From Clostridia bacterium (GTDB lineage: Bacteria; Bacillota; Clostridia; Christensenellales; Borkfalkiaceae): 64,000 nt of DNA. Location: the NCBI GenBank assembly GCA_017463325.1, contig JAFTPK010000006.1, positions 1 to 64,000 of the forward strand. Reading direction: 5' to 3'. The notes beneath the pieces are model-generated. The model was given only the letters and a program-made list of their open reading frames with translations. It had not been told where the DNA came from and searched no databases. A program made the translations under genes and the position numbers. Positions within the stretch are counted from its first letter, which is position 1; every line of letters begins with the position of its first letter. Below are positions 53,510-63,065 of this stretch, one piece after another.

Positions 53510-54892
53510 TCAATTTGACGGGCTTTCTTTAAAAAATTTCCGCTTATTTTCGATTATTTGCTCGATTTTTTCCAAATACGTCTTTAAGTCCTTGGGCGAG
53601 CCGAAACGGCTGATTTTCTCTCCACCCGCTTCTATCTTCTTGGAAACGGCGTTCGCGCCCACCGCAAGATTGTTTGTGATCTCCTCCATCATATTGACGT
53701 TGTATATGCACTCCTTGCCCGCCTTTGCCCAACCGACGTTCTCATTGTTTCCTACTTGATACTTTTGACGGTACAGGTAATACGGCTCGTAGCCCGCCGC
53801 CGTCAAAATTTCCCGAGAGGCTGCCACCATGTCCGAAACGAAATCGTTTTCCAAGTACTCCGTTTCCTCTTTCAGCTTTGCTCCGCTCTTCAACGAAAGG
53901 CAATGCACGGTGACGTTCTCCGCGCCCGTTTCCACCGCCTTTTTTACGCCGCTAACAAAGTCCTCCGTCCGCTCTCCCTCCAAGCCCGCAATCAGGTCGA
54001 GGTTGATCAAAAAACCGTATTTTTGCGAAAGCTCAAACGCCTTATACACGTCGGCAACGGTGTGCTTTCGGCCGATTTTTTTAAGCGTTTCGTCCGAAAA
54101 GGTCTGCGGATTGATACAAATCCGCGTCACCCCGAACTCCTTTAAAAGCTGTAATTTTTCCTCGGAAAATACGTCGGGTCGCCCCGCCTCCACCGTGTAT
54201 TCGCAATCGTTTTTCCGAAGCGGCGCGACGGCAAGGAGTACCTCTTTTAATTCCTCCGCGCTCAACGCAAACGGCGTACCGCCGCCGATATAAACGCTTT
54301 TTAAATCCCCGATCAGCTCTTCGCTCGCCGCAAGCTCTTTTTTCAGCGCCGCAAGATAAGCGGGCAAAAAGCCCCTCGTCTTTTCAATAGGCGCAGTGAT
54401 AAACGAGCAGTAAGCGCATTTGGACGGACAAAAGGGAAGAGAAACGAACAAATCGGTAGCCTGCTCGTCGATCGCGTAGATCCCCTCCTGCGCCTTTAAA
54501 ATGCGACGGATCACGGAAATATTCTCTTCGCTTACCCGCATTTTTTCAAACAGCGGCTGAAAATCCCGCCCTTCGGACAACTCCCGATAGGCAAGCTTGG
54601 TCGGGCGGATCCCCGTCAGCGCGCCCCACGGCATCTTTTCGCCAAAACGCTCGCTTAAAACGTCGTACAGCGCAAGCTTGGCAAAACGCCGTTCTAAGCG
54701 TTTATAGGTCACCTCGTCCTCTGCCATTCCCTTTTCTTCAAAACGGTGCTCCTCGCCGTCCACCCAAAAAGTATTATAAAAAACGCCCTCCGCAAAGCGG
54801 AAGGTATGGCGGACGCTTTCGGGGCGGCGTTTAAACAACCGCGCCACGTCCATCAATTCGTTTTCCAAAAATTTACAATCAGTCGTCAACAT
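53510..54892 (-). CDS. hemZ: Coproporphyrinogen dehydrogenase HemZ
   Basis: A 460-residue radical SAM protein related to HemN. The iron-sulfur motif CPSKCAYCSF is near residue 160, the SAM-binding GGGTP lies at about residue 207, and a Clostridia-type N-terminal extension (MPWGALTGIRPTKLAYRELSEG) identifies HemZ. It acts oxygen-independently on coproporphyrinogen III, although the Clostridia versions are often annotated without proof. I use the ATG; a TTG four codons earlier overlaps the MBL stop and neither start has a good ribosome binding site. The order relA-MBL-hemZ is typical of Clostridia. Confidence 0.88.
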   Translation of the reverse strand: MLTTDCKFLENELMDVARLFKRRPESVRHTFRFAEGVFYNTFWVDGEEHRFEEKGMAEDEVTYKRLERRFAKLALYDVLSERFGEKMPWGALTGIRPTKLAYRELSEGRDFQPLFEKMRVSEENISVIRRILKAQEGIYAIDEQATDLFVSLPFCPSKCAYCSFITAPIEKTRGFLPAYLAALKKELAASEELIGDLKSVYIGGGTPFALSAEELKEVLLAVAPLRKNDCEYTVEAGRPDVFSEEKLQLLKEFGVTRICINPQTFSDETLKKIGRKHTVADVYKAFELSQKYGFLINLDLIAGLEGERTEDFVSGVKKAVETGAENVTVHCLSLKSGAKLKEETEYLENDFVSDMVAASREILTAAGYEPYYLYRQKYQVGNNENVGWAKAGKECIYNVNMMEEITNNLAVGANAVSKKIEAGGEKISRFGSPKDLKTYLEKIEQIIENKRKFFKESPSN

Positions 54893-54900
54893 TTTCTTTT

Positions 54901-55518
54901 TCAAAGCGCCGCAAGCAAAAAAGGATTGCTTTTTCGCTCGGACTCCAAAGTAGTTTCGTCGTTATGCCCTGCATACACGGCGTAATCGCCGTCAAGCAAA
55001 GCCAGCTTTTTCAGACTTTCGCGAAGCTCCGCGCCGGAGCCTGTGGGAAAATCCGTCCTCCCTACGCTCCCCTCGAATAAGGTATCGCCCGTAAACAAAA
55101 CCCGTTCTTCCGCAATGAAATAACACGCGCTGCCCGCCGTGTGCCCGGGCGTGGAAATTGCGGTGAACGAAATTCCTGCAAGCTCTCTCGTTTCTCCGTC
55201 CTTAATCGCCTCGTCAATCGTAAACGGAATACGCGGCGCGCCGAAATATTCAAAAAGATCCACCTGCGTAAAGAAATTTCTCTCCTCTTTATCCAAACAA
55301 ATCACTTTCGCGCCTTGCGCTTGTAAAAGCGGCACTCCCATAACGTGATCAAAGTGACAATGGGTTAAAAGCACGTAGGCAGGTACGAGTTTACGGCGGT
55401 TACATTCTTCAAGAACCCGTTCGCTTGACGGGTCGATCACGACGGCGTTTTTGCCGTCTGCCGTCACGAGATAACTATTCGCGCCAAAGCCCTTAGGCCC
55501 CACTTTAAAAATTTGCAT
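54901..55518 (-). CDS. MBL-fold metallo-hydrolase (glyoxalase II-like)
   Basis: A 205-residue metallo-beta-lactamase fold protein. The zinc motif THCHFDHVMG (HxHxDH) is near residue 53, with further ligands in TPGHTAGS, TGDTLF and YAGHNDET. It resembles YcbL/hydroxyacylglutathione hydrolase-like proteins; the substrate is unknown. A MITE ends 10 bases before its start codon, so the ribosome binding site (AAGGAG) lies right at the element border. Confidence 0.9.
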   Translation of the reverse strand: MQIFKVGPKGFGANSYLVTADGKNAVVIDPSSERVLEECNRRKLVPAYVLLTHCHFDHVMGVPLLQAQGAKVICLDKEERNFFTQVDLFEYFGAPRIPFTIDEAIKDGETRELAGISFTAISTPGHTAGSACYFIAEERVLFTGDTLFEGSVGRTDFPTGSGAELRESLKKLALLDGDYAVYAGHNDETTLESERKSNPFLLAAL

Positions 55519-55528
55519 TTCCGCTCCT

Positions 55529-55805
55529 TAGCCATTACGGAGCGAATTGAACCTGCCCAAAACAAGTCTTTTTGCCCCTTTAAGGCTTATCGTCATTACA
55601 ATACATACAGTATTGTTGCTTCCTCTGCGCCTCAAATCTTGCAAAAATAATTCGTTTTGGGTGCAGAGCAATTTTCAGCAGCCGAATTTACAGTTATTCA
55701 AGGAGAAAGCCGCAGTCAAACCTGTATGGTTTAACAAGACTTTCGACGAAGTAGAACGTGAAATTCGGCGCTCAAAATCAGGTTCAACTCATTCCGTAAT
55801 GGCTA
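55529..55805. mobile_element. MITE-like element with ~27-bp inverted repeats and TA ends
   Basis: A 277-bp element. The left arm (55529-55555) and right arm (55779-55805) are inverted copies differing at 3 of 27 positions, both starting TAGCCATTACGGA. TA stands at each end, as expected for IS630/Tc1-mariner target duplication. No transposase is encoded; the single ORF inside lacks a ribosome binding site. It separates relA from the MBL gene. Confidence 0.85.
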
Positions 55806-57941
55806 CGTCGTAATACGGTGTACGTCGTGAATCCGTTTATCGGACAACATTTTTTTGATGAGCATATCCACCTCGGAAATGTCGGCAAGAGAAACGGTCG
55901 CCTCCAAAACGGCGTCGCGATTTTTATCAATCCTGCCGTTTACTGCCGTGATCGAAAGCCTCATGTCCGCTACGGCAAGCGACAGAACGGACAACGCCGC
56001 GCCTTGATCGGTCGCGCGAATGGAAATATGCGCGTTGTATAAATTCTTATCGCCAACCTCCCGCGCCCAAGAAGCAGGGATCAGTCGATCCTCCTCCACC
56101 CCTTTGACGTTAGGACAATCGGCACGGTGCACGACAACGCCGCGGCCGCGCGAGGTAAATCCAACGATCGCGTCGCCTCGAACGGGCGAGCAACAGCCCG
56201 CAAACCGAACAAGCAGCCCCGACTCACCGTTGATAAGGATCCCGCCAGCCGTGCGCTTAATCCCACCTTCGTTTAACACGAACCCCGTGGGCACCTTCTT
56301 TTTATAGAAATCAATGAGTTTAACGAGTACCTGCCCTACGGAAACGGAGCCGTACCCCACCGCCGCAAACATTTCGTCGCGCTCGGTAAACGAGAACCTA
56401 TCGGCAAGACGCTCAAACGATTCGTCGTTTAAAAGGGTAGAAAGGCTAAATCCTTTTTTTCTCGCCTCTTCTTCCAGCTTATTTTGCCCCTCGCGAATAT
56501 AGTCGTCGCGCAAAAGATTTTTAAAGAATTGCTTAATTTTCGCGCGCGCGCTGGAAGATTTTACAATTTTCAGCCAGTCGCGAGAGGGGCCTTTGGAGGC
56601 GGGAGAGGTGATAATTTCCACCACATCACCCGTCAACAGCGTCGTTGTGAGCGGCACCATTTTAGAATTAACCCTCGCGCCCGTACAGCGGTTGCCAACC
56701 TCCGAGTGAATGGCGTATGCAAAGTCGATCGGGGTGGCCTCGGGGGGCAAGGAAATGACCTTCCCGAGCGGCGTAAACACCAACAGCTCGTGACTGTACA
56801 ATTCCGTTTTTAAAGCGTCCACGAACTCCTGCGAGTCCTTGACGTCCCCCTGCCATTCCATGACCTTTCTCAGCCACGTCAGCTTATTCTCAAACTCCGT
56901 CGCGCTTTGCGCCGTCTTTCCCTCTTTGTATTTCCAATGCGCCGCGATACCGAATTCGGCAATACGGTGCATTTCCACCGTACGAATTTGAATTTCAAAC
57001 GGCTGCCCAAAATTCGTCATAACCGTCGTATGCAACGACTGATACTTATTCGGCTTGGGCGTCGCGATATAATCCTTGATTCGCCCGGGAATCGGTTTCC
57101 AATGCTCGTGAATACTGCCGAGCACCGTATAACATTCCTTGACGTCGCTAACAAGGATACGGACCGCCGTCAAATCGTAAATCTGATCGAGCGTCTTTTC
57201 CTTGTTTTTCATCTTCTTATAAATGGAATAGAAATGCTTAGGGCGGCCGAACACCTCTCCCTCTACGCCGTCGCGCGCCATAATATTTTTCAGCTCGGCA
57301 ATGATCTTACTCACAAACTCCCGACGTTCGGAAAGCCGCTCGCGAATGTTCACCACGAGGTAATCGTATGCCTCCGGCTCTAAATACTTCAAGCATAAGT
57401 CTTCCAGCTCGCACTTAATTTGCGAAATACCCAACCTACCGGCAAGCGGGGCGTAAATATCCAAGGTTTCTCGCGCCATTTTCAACTGACGCTCGCGGGA
57501 CAAAAAGCTCAGCGAACGCATATTATGCAAACGGTCGGCAAGCTTGATAATGATGACGCGAATATCTTTCGCCATCGCGACGAAAATTTTACGGAAGTTT
57601 TCCGCCTCTGCCTCTTCTTGCGATTTGAATTCGATTTTTTCAAGCTTGGTCACGCCGCTGACAAGCCGCAAGACCTCCTCGCCGAATTCATTTTTTACGT
57701 CCTCCTCCGTTGCCGAAGTATCTTCAATAACGTCGTGCAAAAGCGACGCGGAAATAGTCGCCGCGTCCATGCCGAGGTCAATTAAGATCTTCGCAACTTC
57801 GCAAGGATGAATAAAATAAGGTTCTCCCGAAGCGCGTTTCTGACCGTCGTGAGCGCGCTTCGCGTAGGCGTAGGCCTTTTTCAGCCGTTCCCCCTCGTCA
57901 CCCGCGTACACTTCTTCGATTTTTTTCAGCGTTTCGTACAT
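55803..57941 (-). CDS. relA: Bifunctional (p)ppGpp synthetase/hydrolase RelA/SpoT
   Basis: A 712-residue Rel. An HD hydrolase domain (HDVIEDT, about residue 67) precedes a synthetase domain (RLHNMR, then YQSLHTTV), TGS (FTPLGKVISLPPEATPIDFAY), a zinc finger region and a C-terminal ACT domain. It makes and degrades the alarmone in response to uncharged tRNA. The HD residues are intact, so both activities are expected. Its TAG stop codon is the first trinucleotide of the adjoining MITE, so the original C-terminus may have changed slightly. recJ lies 19 bases upstream. Confidence 0.96.
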   Translation of the reverse strand: MYETLKKIEEVYAGDEGERLKKAYAYAKRAHDGQKRASGEPYFIHPCEVAKILIDLGMDAATISASLLHDVIEDTSATEEDVKNEFGEEVLRLVSGVTKLEKIEFKSQEEAEAENFRKIFVAMAKDIRVIIIKLADRLHNMRSLSFLSRERQLKMARETLDIYAPLAGRLGISQIKCELEDLCLKYLEPEAYDYLVVNIRERLSERREFVSKIIAELKNIMARDGVEGEVFGRPKHFYSIYKKMKNKEKTLDQIYDLTAVRILVSDVKECYTVLGSIHEHWKPIPGRIKDYIATPKPNKYQSLHTTVMTNFGQPFEIQIRTVEMHRIAEFGIAAHWKYKEGKTAQSATEFENKLTWLRKVMEWQGDVKDSQEFVDALKTELYSHELLVFTPLGKVISLPPEATPIDFAYAIHSEVGNRCTGARVNSKMVPLTTTLLTGDVVEIITSPASKGPSRDWLKIVKSSSARAKIKQFFKNLLRDDYIREGQNKLEEEARKKGFSLSTLLNDESFERLADRFSFTERDEMFAAVGYGSVSVGQVLVKLIDFYKKKVPTGFVLNEGGIKRTAGGILINGESGLLVRFAGCCSPVRGDAIVGFTSRGRGVVVHRADCPNVKGVEEDRLIPASWAREVGDKNLYNAHISIRATDQGAALSVLSLAVADMRLSITAVNGRIDKNRDAVLEATVSLADISEVDMLIKKMLSDKRIHDVHRITT

Positions 57942-57960
57942 AAAGCTCTCTTTCTCTCCA

Positions 57961-60285
57961 TTAATTCTCTTTGAGCAAACAAACCTTTCGATAAATGCTT
58001 GACTTATTCAGCTCCGCTTTCACGCCCCGATACACCGTCGGATTACCGCCGTCAAAGGTCACCAGTCCAAGCTCCTCGAACACGTTGAGCGCGAAAATAA
58101 ATTCCATACTGTCAAACCCAAGGGCGTCACAGCTCGCCGCAAGCTCCTCCGCCGTGCTCCCGTACAATCGATTGACCTCTCTACGCAGCGCGGAATAAAT
58201 TTCTAACAGGCTCTCTCTCGCCGTGTCTAAGCCCTCGAACATTTTAAAGCCGCAAATTTCCTCGTTGACGTACCCTTTTCTCCCTGCAAGACAGGCGATA
58301 TTAAAATCGGAGGGGGTATCTAAGAACACGAAATCTCTAAACCCCGAAAGATCAGCATCGGGGGCAGGCGAAATAATCAGCAAATTCGCCACGTTTCGCG
58401 ACGAGGGATAAAACAAATCGCAGTCAAAGCCCTGCAATTCTTCGTAAAAGCGCAGGGTACGACGGTCGGAGGCAATCATACAAAGCCCGTACGGACATTC
58501 TTGCAGCTTTTGCGCGATCAACGCCTTGGTTTCTTCCGTGGAAAGAGCGGTGAGCGCAAGCTCCGCCGTGTTCGCATAGCTCCGCGCGATCCCGTTAGCA
58601 AAAATACTTTCCGCTACCCGTCTACCCGTTCTACCGTCGTAAATAAGCTCTCGTACAAATCCCTTGATTTGCTCCCTGCCCTTAAAGCGGGAAACGTTGA
58701 TCTCAAAGACGATCTTTTTACGAACGTCGCTTTCTATAATCTTTAAATTTTTACTTCCCGAAAAATACATCAGGTCAATATAATCGCTCTTCACCGTCAA
58801 GTGCGGCGACATATTTTTGATCGGTCGAGCCGTACATGCCCCCGCGTTAATGACGAAAAGCGGCCGACGGTGCCCTACGCCGTAAGGCTCCATTCTGTTC
58901 AGCTCCCGCGCAAATTTTTCGGGGAAACGGTCGGTAATCTCCTCGCTCACGCACACGCATTGCCAAAAATCCTCCGCCTGATAGGTGGCGCCGATCTCTT
59001 CATTGAGCGCCCTCTCTAACGCGTCAAAATTCTCCATGCGAATATTGATTCCCGCCGCTTGCGCATGACCGCCGAATTCTTCAATATAGCTACTACAATT
59101 TTTCAGCGCAGTAAAAATATTGACGCTCTCAATACTCCGCGCGCTCCCTTTGAGCATATCGCCGTGGTGTACGAACAGCAACGTCGGGCGGTTGTACTCC
59201 TCTGCAATACGGGCGGCAACAATCCCGATAAAGCCTGTATTCCAGCTCTCGTCCGAAAGCATAATAACGTTGCCGTACGCCCCTTTTTCCCGCAATTTTT
59301 GCTTGGCTGATGCGTATAATTCGTCGCAGTATTTTTGGCGCTCGGTATTATACGCGCAAAGCTTTGCGGAATACTCGTAAATGCGGGTGGGTGATGTGGA
59401 AATAAACAGCTCGAACGCCGCACGGGCGTCGCCCATTCTCCCCGCTGCGTTGACGCGAGGTGCCAACGTAAACGCAAGCGTCTGCGCCGTCACGGCGTCG
59501 TAGCCTTTCCCCACAAGGTCGGCAAAGCAAGGCCGAATATCGCGATTAAAGCGTTTCAGCCCCTCCGTAACAATATCTCTGTTTTCCCCCAACAAGGGCA
59601 CGCTGTCCGCAACCGTCGCAAGGGTGGCGAAATCCAAATACTCGTACGCTCTTTCACCAAGCAACGCGCAAGCCAGCTTGAACGCCACACCCGCGCCGCA
59701 AAGATTATCGTAAGGGTAATCGTCTTTCAGCTTGGGATTGATAATCACGCAATCGGGCAGCACCTCGGGCAATTCATGGTGATCGGTAACGATCACGTCG
59801 GAGCCAAGCTCGTAAATATACTGCGCCTCTTTCGCGCAGGAAATCCCACAGTCAACGGTAATGAACAGCTCGGGATTGCACTCCTCGAAAATTTTGTCGA
59901 TCGCCTCTTCCGAAAGCCCGTAGCCGTCCGAACGCTCGGGAATATAAATATGCGCTTCAATCCCAAATTCCCGCAACGCGTGATACATAATCGCCGAAGC
60001 GCAAATACCGTCAGCGTCGTAATCGCCGAACACCGCCACCGTTTTGCCAAGGTCGCGGGCTTCCGTGATCATTTCCACAGCCTCTTTCATACCGCTCATT
60101 AAAAAGGGCGAAAGGAAGTTGGCTTTGGAGGGGTTCATAAAGCGCTGGATCTTTTCTTTGGTATCAACGCCGCGAGCGTACAAAATACGTACGACGTTCT
60201 CCGTCAAACCCGTTTCATGCGCGAGGGTGGAAACCGTATTCAGTTGTTCTTGCCCAAACGCATATTCGGGAATGATTTTTTTCAC
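57961..60285 (-). CDS. recJ: Single-stranded DNA-specific exonuclease RecJ
   Basis: A 774-residue RecJ. The DHH domain has VFGDYDADGICAS (about residue 88), VTDHHELPEVLP and the DHHA1 region with EEFGGHAQAAGINI, followed by a long C-terminal extension typical of Firmicutes RecJ. It degrades ssDNA 5' to 3' in recombination and mismatch repair. It lies between secF and relA in the usual secD-secF-recJ-(apt)-relA order; apt is absent. Confidence 0.95.
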   Translation of the reverse strand: MKKIIPEYAFGQEQLNTVSTLAHETGLTENVVRILYARGVDTKEKIQRFMNPSKANFLSPFLMSGMKEAVEMITEARDLGKTVAVFGDYDADGICASAIMYHALREFGIEAHIYIPERSDGYGLSEEAIDKIFEECNPELFITVDCGISCAKEAQYIYELGSDVIVTDHHELPEVLPDCVIINPKLKDDYPYDNLCGAGVAFKLACALLGERAYEYLDFATLATVADSVPLLGENRDIVTEGLKRFNRDIRPCFADLVGKGYDAVTAQTLAFTLAPRVNAAGRMGDARAAFELFISTSPTRIYEYSAKLCAYNTERQKYCDELYASAKQKLREKGAYGNVIMLSDESWNTGFIGIVAARIAEEYNRPTLLFVHHGDMLKGSARSIESVNIFTALKNCSSYIEEFGGHAQAAGINIRMENFDALERALNEEIGATYQAEDFWQCVCVSEEITDRFPEKFARELNRMEPYGVGHRRPLFVINAGACTARPIKNMSPHLTVKSDYIDLMYFSGSKNLKIIESDVRKKIVFEINVSRFKGREQIKGFVRELIYDGRTGRRVAESIFANGIARSYANTAELALTALSTEETKALIAQKLQECPYGLCMIASDRRTLRFYEELQGFDCDLFYPSSRNVANLLIISPAPDADLSGFRDFVFLDTPSDFNIACLAGRKGYVNEEICGFKMFEGLDTARESLLEIYSALRREVNRLYGSTAEELAASCDALGFDSMEFIFALNVFEELGLVTFDGGNPTVYRGVKAELNKSSIYRKVCLLKEN

Positions 60286-60324
60286 GTTGACCTACCTTTG
60301 AAAATAGACGGGAATAATAAGAAA

Positions 60325-60359
60325 CGGGCGGTTGGGTACCGAAAGCCCCCTCCCGCCCG
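60325..60359 (-). terminator. Terminator after secF
   Basis: Minus strand CGGGCGG and CCGCCCG pair around a G/C-rich interior, followed by a short T tract. It separates secF from recJ. Confidence 0.6.
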
Positions 60360-60374
60360 AGTTCCTGTCCGTAG

Positions 60375-61397
60375 TTATTCGTTTTCCGCGGATACTTCCG
60401 CTTTCTCTTCTTTTTCTTCTTTCTTCGCTACTTTTACGCCTTTTTTGTAGTCGTATCTCGCTTTCTTCGCTTTCATTTCCGCTTCCGCTTTTTTGAGCGG
60501 CAAATACAGCGAGGGCGCTGCAATCAGCGAAACGAACGCGCCGACCACTACTGCAATCATACCGTGCACGGCAAACAGGCGGGAAGGTCCAAACGCAAGA
60601 ACGAGCACAAGCGCGCCAAGCATTGCTACGGAAAGAGCCAGCACGCTCTTTACCGAAAGGGAGCTTTGCACTTTCTCCTCCTCCGACATCTCTTTCGCCG
60701 CGTCCGTCTTTTCAAGGGCGCGCGTCTTAGCAAGGGTGAACACCGTTGCCACCGCCGCAAAGAGTGCCGCCACGCCGTACACCGCTACAATATAATTATC
60801 AACGGGGATACGGGTAATCGCGGAAAGAGCAAACGTAAGCGCCGCAGAAAGTGCCACAGCCACCGCTGTCGTGATGCCACCGCTGAGCTTATAACGCAGA
60901 GCCGTATAAGCGAACGCAAGCACCGTAAACACCGCAATCGCGATCACGGCGCGTCCCGCATACAAAGCGGGCGTATTACGAGCAACCTCTTCTTCGCCTA
61001 CGGACGCCCACGCGGAAACAATCAAAAGCTCTTCGTCCGCAATCGCTTTCGTAAGGCTATCCTGCACGTCCTTTTTCGCCGCCGTAAGGTCGGTACCTTT
61101 TGCAAAATAGTAAGCATATTCCTTTTCCGCCGTAGAAATTTCCGCCTCGCTCTTAAAGAGAATGCCCTCGGAAATTTCCGCCGTAACGAGTTCGTCGATT
61201 TTCTCCGACTGAGCGTCGAAAGAAACGCCCGACGCCCTTACCGTCAAGACGGAATAGGAGTTCATATCCGCCGTTTTATTGAGGCCGAACACCGCCGCCA
61301 CTACAATCCCCGCAATAAGGATCACCGCGCAAATCACAGCCCAAAGACGGAATTTCGTAACCGCTTTCGTAACACAACAATTCTTACTCATCATCAT
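60375..61397 (-). CDS. secF: Protein translocase subunit SecF
   Basis: A 340-residue SecF-type protein with an N-terminal helix (about residues 17-37), a periplasmic-type domain, and five more helices in the C-terminal half followed by a charged Lys/Glu tail. The SecF motif region is weakly conserved (MNSYSVLTVRASGVSFDA). It works with SecD to drive late export steps by proton motive force. The start overlaps the secD stop; three ATG codons in a row make the exact start uncertain by one or two residues. Confidence 0.88.
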   Translation of the reverse strand: MMMSKNCCVTKAVTKFRLWAVICAVILIAGIVVAAVFGLNKTADMNSYSVLTVRASGVSFDAQSEKIDELVTAEISEGILFKSEAEISTAEKEYAYYFAKGTDLTAAKKDVQDSLTKAIADEELLIVSAWASVGEEEVARNTPALYAGRAVIAIAVFTVLAFAYTALRYKLSGGITTAVAVALSAALTFALSAITRIPVDNYIVAVYGVAALFAAVATVFTLAKTRALEKTDAAKEMSEEEKVQSSLSVKSVLALSVAMLGALVLVLAFGPSRLFAVHGMIAVVVGAFVSLIAAPSLYLPLKKAEAEMKAKKARYDYKKGVKVAKKEEKEEKAEVSAENE

Positions 61398-62895
61398 CGT
61401 CCTCCCTTACAAAGCGGAAATATTGATATTTGTTTTTGCTTGCGGACAGGTGCACGTAATTAATCACGCGCGTCCAAAGCAAATTGATGAACGCTGCCGC
61501 CACTACGCAAATCACAGCCTGCCATGCGATCAGTTGAATACTGCCCGTCATAAAGAGCATGGAAATCGCGCCGAGAAGCAGTACCACGTACGTATCTACC
61601 GTCGCCCAAAGCGTCTTTTTATAACCGAGCGTTACGGAGGATTCCACCGTCTTACCGAGGTCGAATTCCGACTTGATTGCGTTATACGCACGGGCATTCA
61701 TTACGCTAACGAGCGCAAGGCCAAGAATATATACGAGCGCCGTCGCCGCGGAAATTTCAAAGTACGCGCCGCCCGCGATAAACGCAAAGCAGAGTACGGT
61801 AATCACGAAATAGGAAACGACCGCGTATGCGCACGTCACGCCATAGCGTCCGTATTTCACGATAGGCAAAGCGATCGCAAGCAAGGTGACAATCCCCATT
61901 GCAACGAGGAAGAGCGTTTTCGCGCTGTCACCGTAAGGTGATTCTTTAACGCGGATCTCGCTGGATACGTCACGGAAAGAAAGCTCCGTTTCTTCGCTTT
62001 CGAGCGCCGAGTTGAGAAGGATGACCATAGTTTCAAGCTGCACCTTGTTTTCCTTTTCAAGGTACGCGCAGTTCACCGAGTTATCGGAAAGGACGTTGTC
62101 GCTGTAAATGGGAAGAACGTTCTCGCCGCCAACGCGCACGTACAGCGTCGTAGCCGCATCAGCCGATTCCGCCGAAGAAAGTCCCTCTTTCTGTTCGCCG
62201 ATCAAATCTTTCCCTGCCGCCGTCAATTTTACGGCAATGTAGGAATAGTCGTACTGACTACCGATCGAGAAGCCTTTGATATACTCTTTCACGTTGACGT
62301 CTTCGTCCGAGAACGCGTCCAAAACCGTTTCGCCAAGCGCGAGGTCTACCTTACCGAGGTTGGCAAACGCCGAAATGGTGGTAGCCGCCGACGCGTCCGC
62401 GTACGGAAGCTCGATTTTGATCGCGTAATCGTCTACGACGGAAACGCGGAAATCGGAAAATCCTTTCTTCGCATAGCGGTCAGAGATGGTCTTTTTCGCT
62501 GCCTCAATGGAAGCCTTGAAATCCTCGGAAACGTTTGCGGAGGTAAGCCCGTCCGCTTCGCCGTCGTCAAAAATTCCATAGCTTTCGTCTTTCGCAAGGT
62601 ACAAGCCCTTATGCGCTACGTAAGAATCCTTGTATTCCTCCTGCTTGTCCGCAGAACCAAAGTTCTCGTAGTTGTCGTTAAATTCCGCTTCCGAAACGAC
62701 GCCTTCCGGATAGTAATACGCATAGTAGCCGCCGTGGAAGTCCGAACCGAGGTCGAGCATTTCGGTTGCAGGCTGCCAACCCTTTACGCCGTTCGACCAA
62801 GGAAAGGTGAACGCGGGGAAAGCGGTTATCACGCAGAGTGCGATCAGTACGATGGTAAGGAGCGTCATCAATACCACCGATTTTTTCTTGCCCAT
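61384..62895 (-). CDS. secD: Protein translocase subunit SecD
   Basis: A 503-residue SecD with an N-terminal helix (VVLMTLLTIVLIALCVITAF), the motif LDLGSDFHGGYYAYYYPEG (the family's LGLDLxGG position), a large extracytoplasmic domain and five C-terminal helices. It forms a complex with SecF. The upstream neighbour is the SCIFF maturase, the conserved arrangement in Clostridia, where the modified peptide may be exported. Confidence 0.9.
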   Translation of the reverse strand: MGKKKSVVLMTLLTIVLIALCVITAFPAFTFPWSNGVKGWQPATEMLDLGSDFHGGYYAYYYPEGVVSEAEFNDNYENFGSADKQEEYKDSYVAHKGLYLAKDESYGIFDDGEADGLTSANVSEDFKASIEAAKKTISDRYAKKGFSDFRVSVVDDYAIKIELPYADASAATTISAFANLGKVDLALGETVLDAFSDEDVNVKEYIKGFSIGSQYDYSYIAVKLTAAGKDLIGEQKEGLSSAESADAATTLYVRVGGENVLPIYSDNVLSDNSVNCAYLEKENKVQLETMVILLNSALESEETELSFRDVSSEIRVKESPYGDSAKTLFLVAMGIVTLLAIALPIVKYGRYGVTCAYAVVSYFVITVLCFAFIAGGAYFEISAATALVYILGLALVSVMNARAYNAIKSEFDLGKTVESSVTLGYKKTLWATVDTYVVLLLGAISMLFMTGSIQLIAWQAVICVVAAAFINLLWTRVINYVHLSASKNKYQYFRFVREDDDDE

Positions 62896-63065
62896 GCAAT
62901 AAGCCTCCTGAATAGTTGCTTTTCGTGAATAAAACTCACAATATACTTTTTAATTATACCCTATTTACCGCCTATCCGTCAAGTTTTTACGACGCGTTCA
63001 GCGTCATTTTTTCGGTTTTTTTATAAAAAAACCAAATTTCTTTACGGTAGCGGACTTTTTTCGGG

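Noticed and set aside
55547..55813. Small plus-strand ORF inside the MITE
   Set aside because: It has no ribosome binding site, runs through both inverted repeats and encodes no transposase motif.
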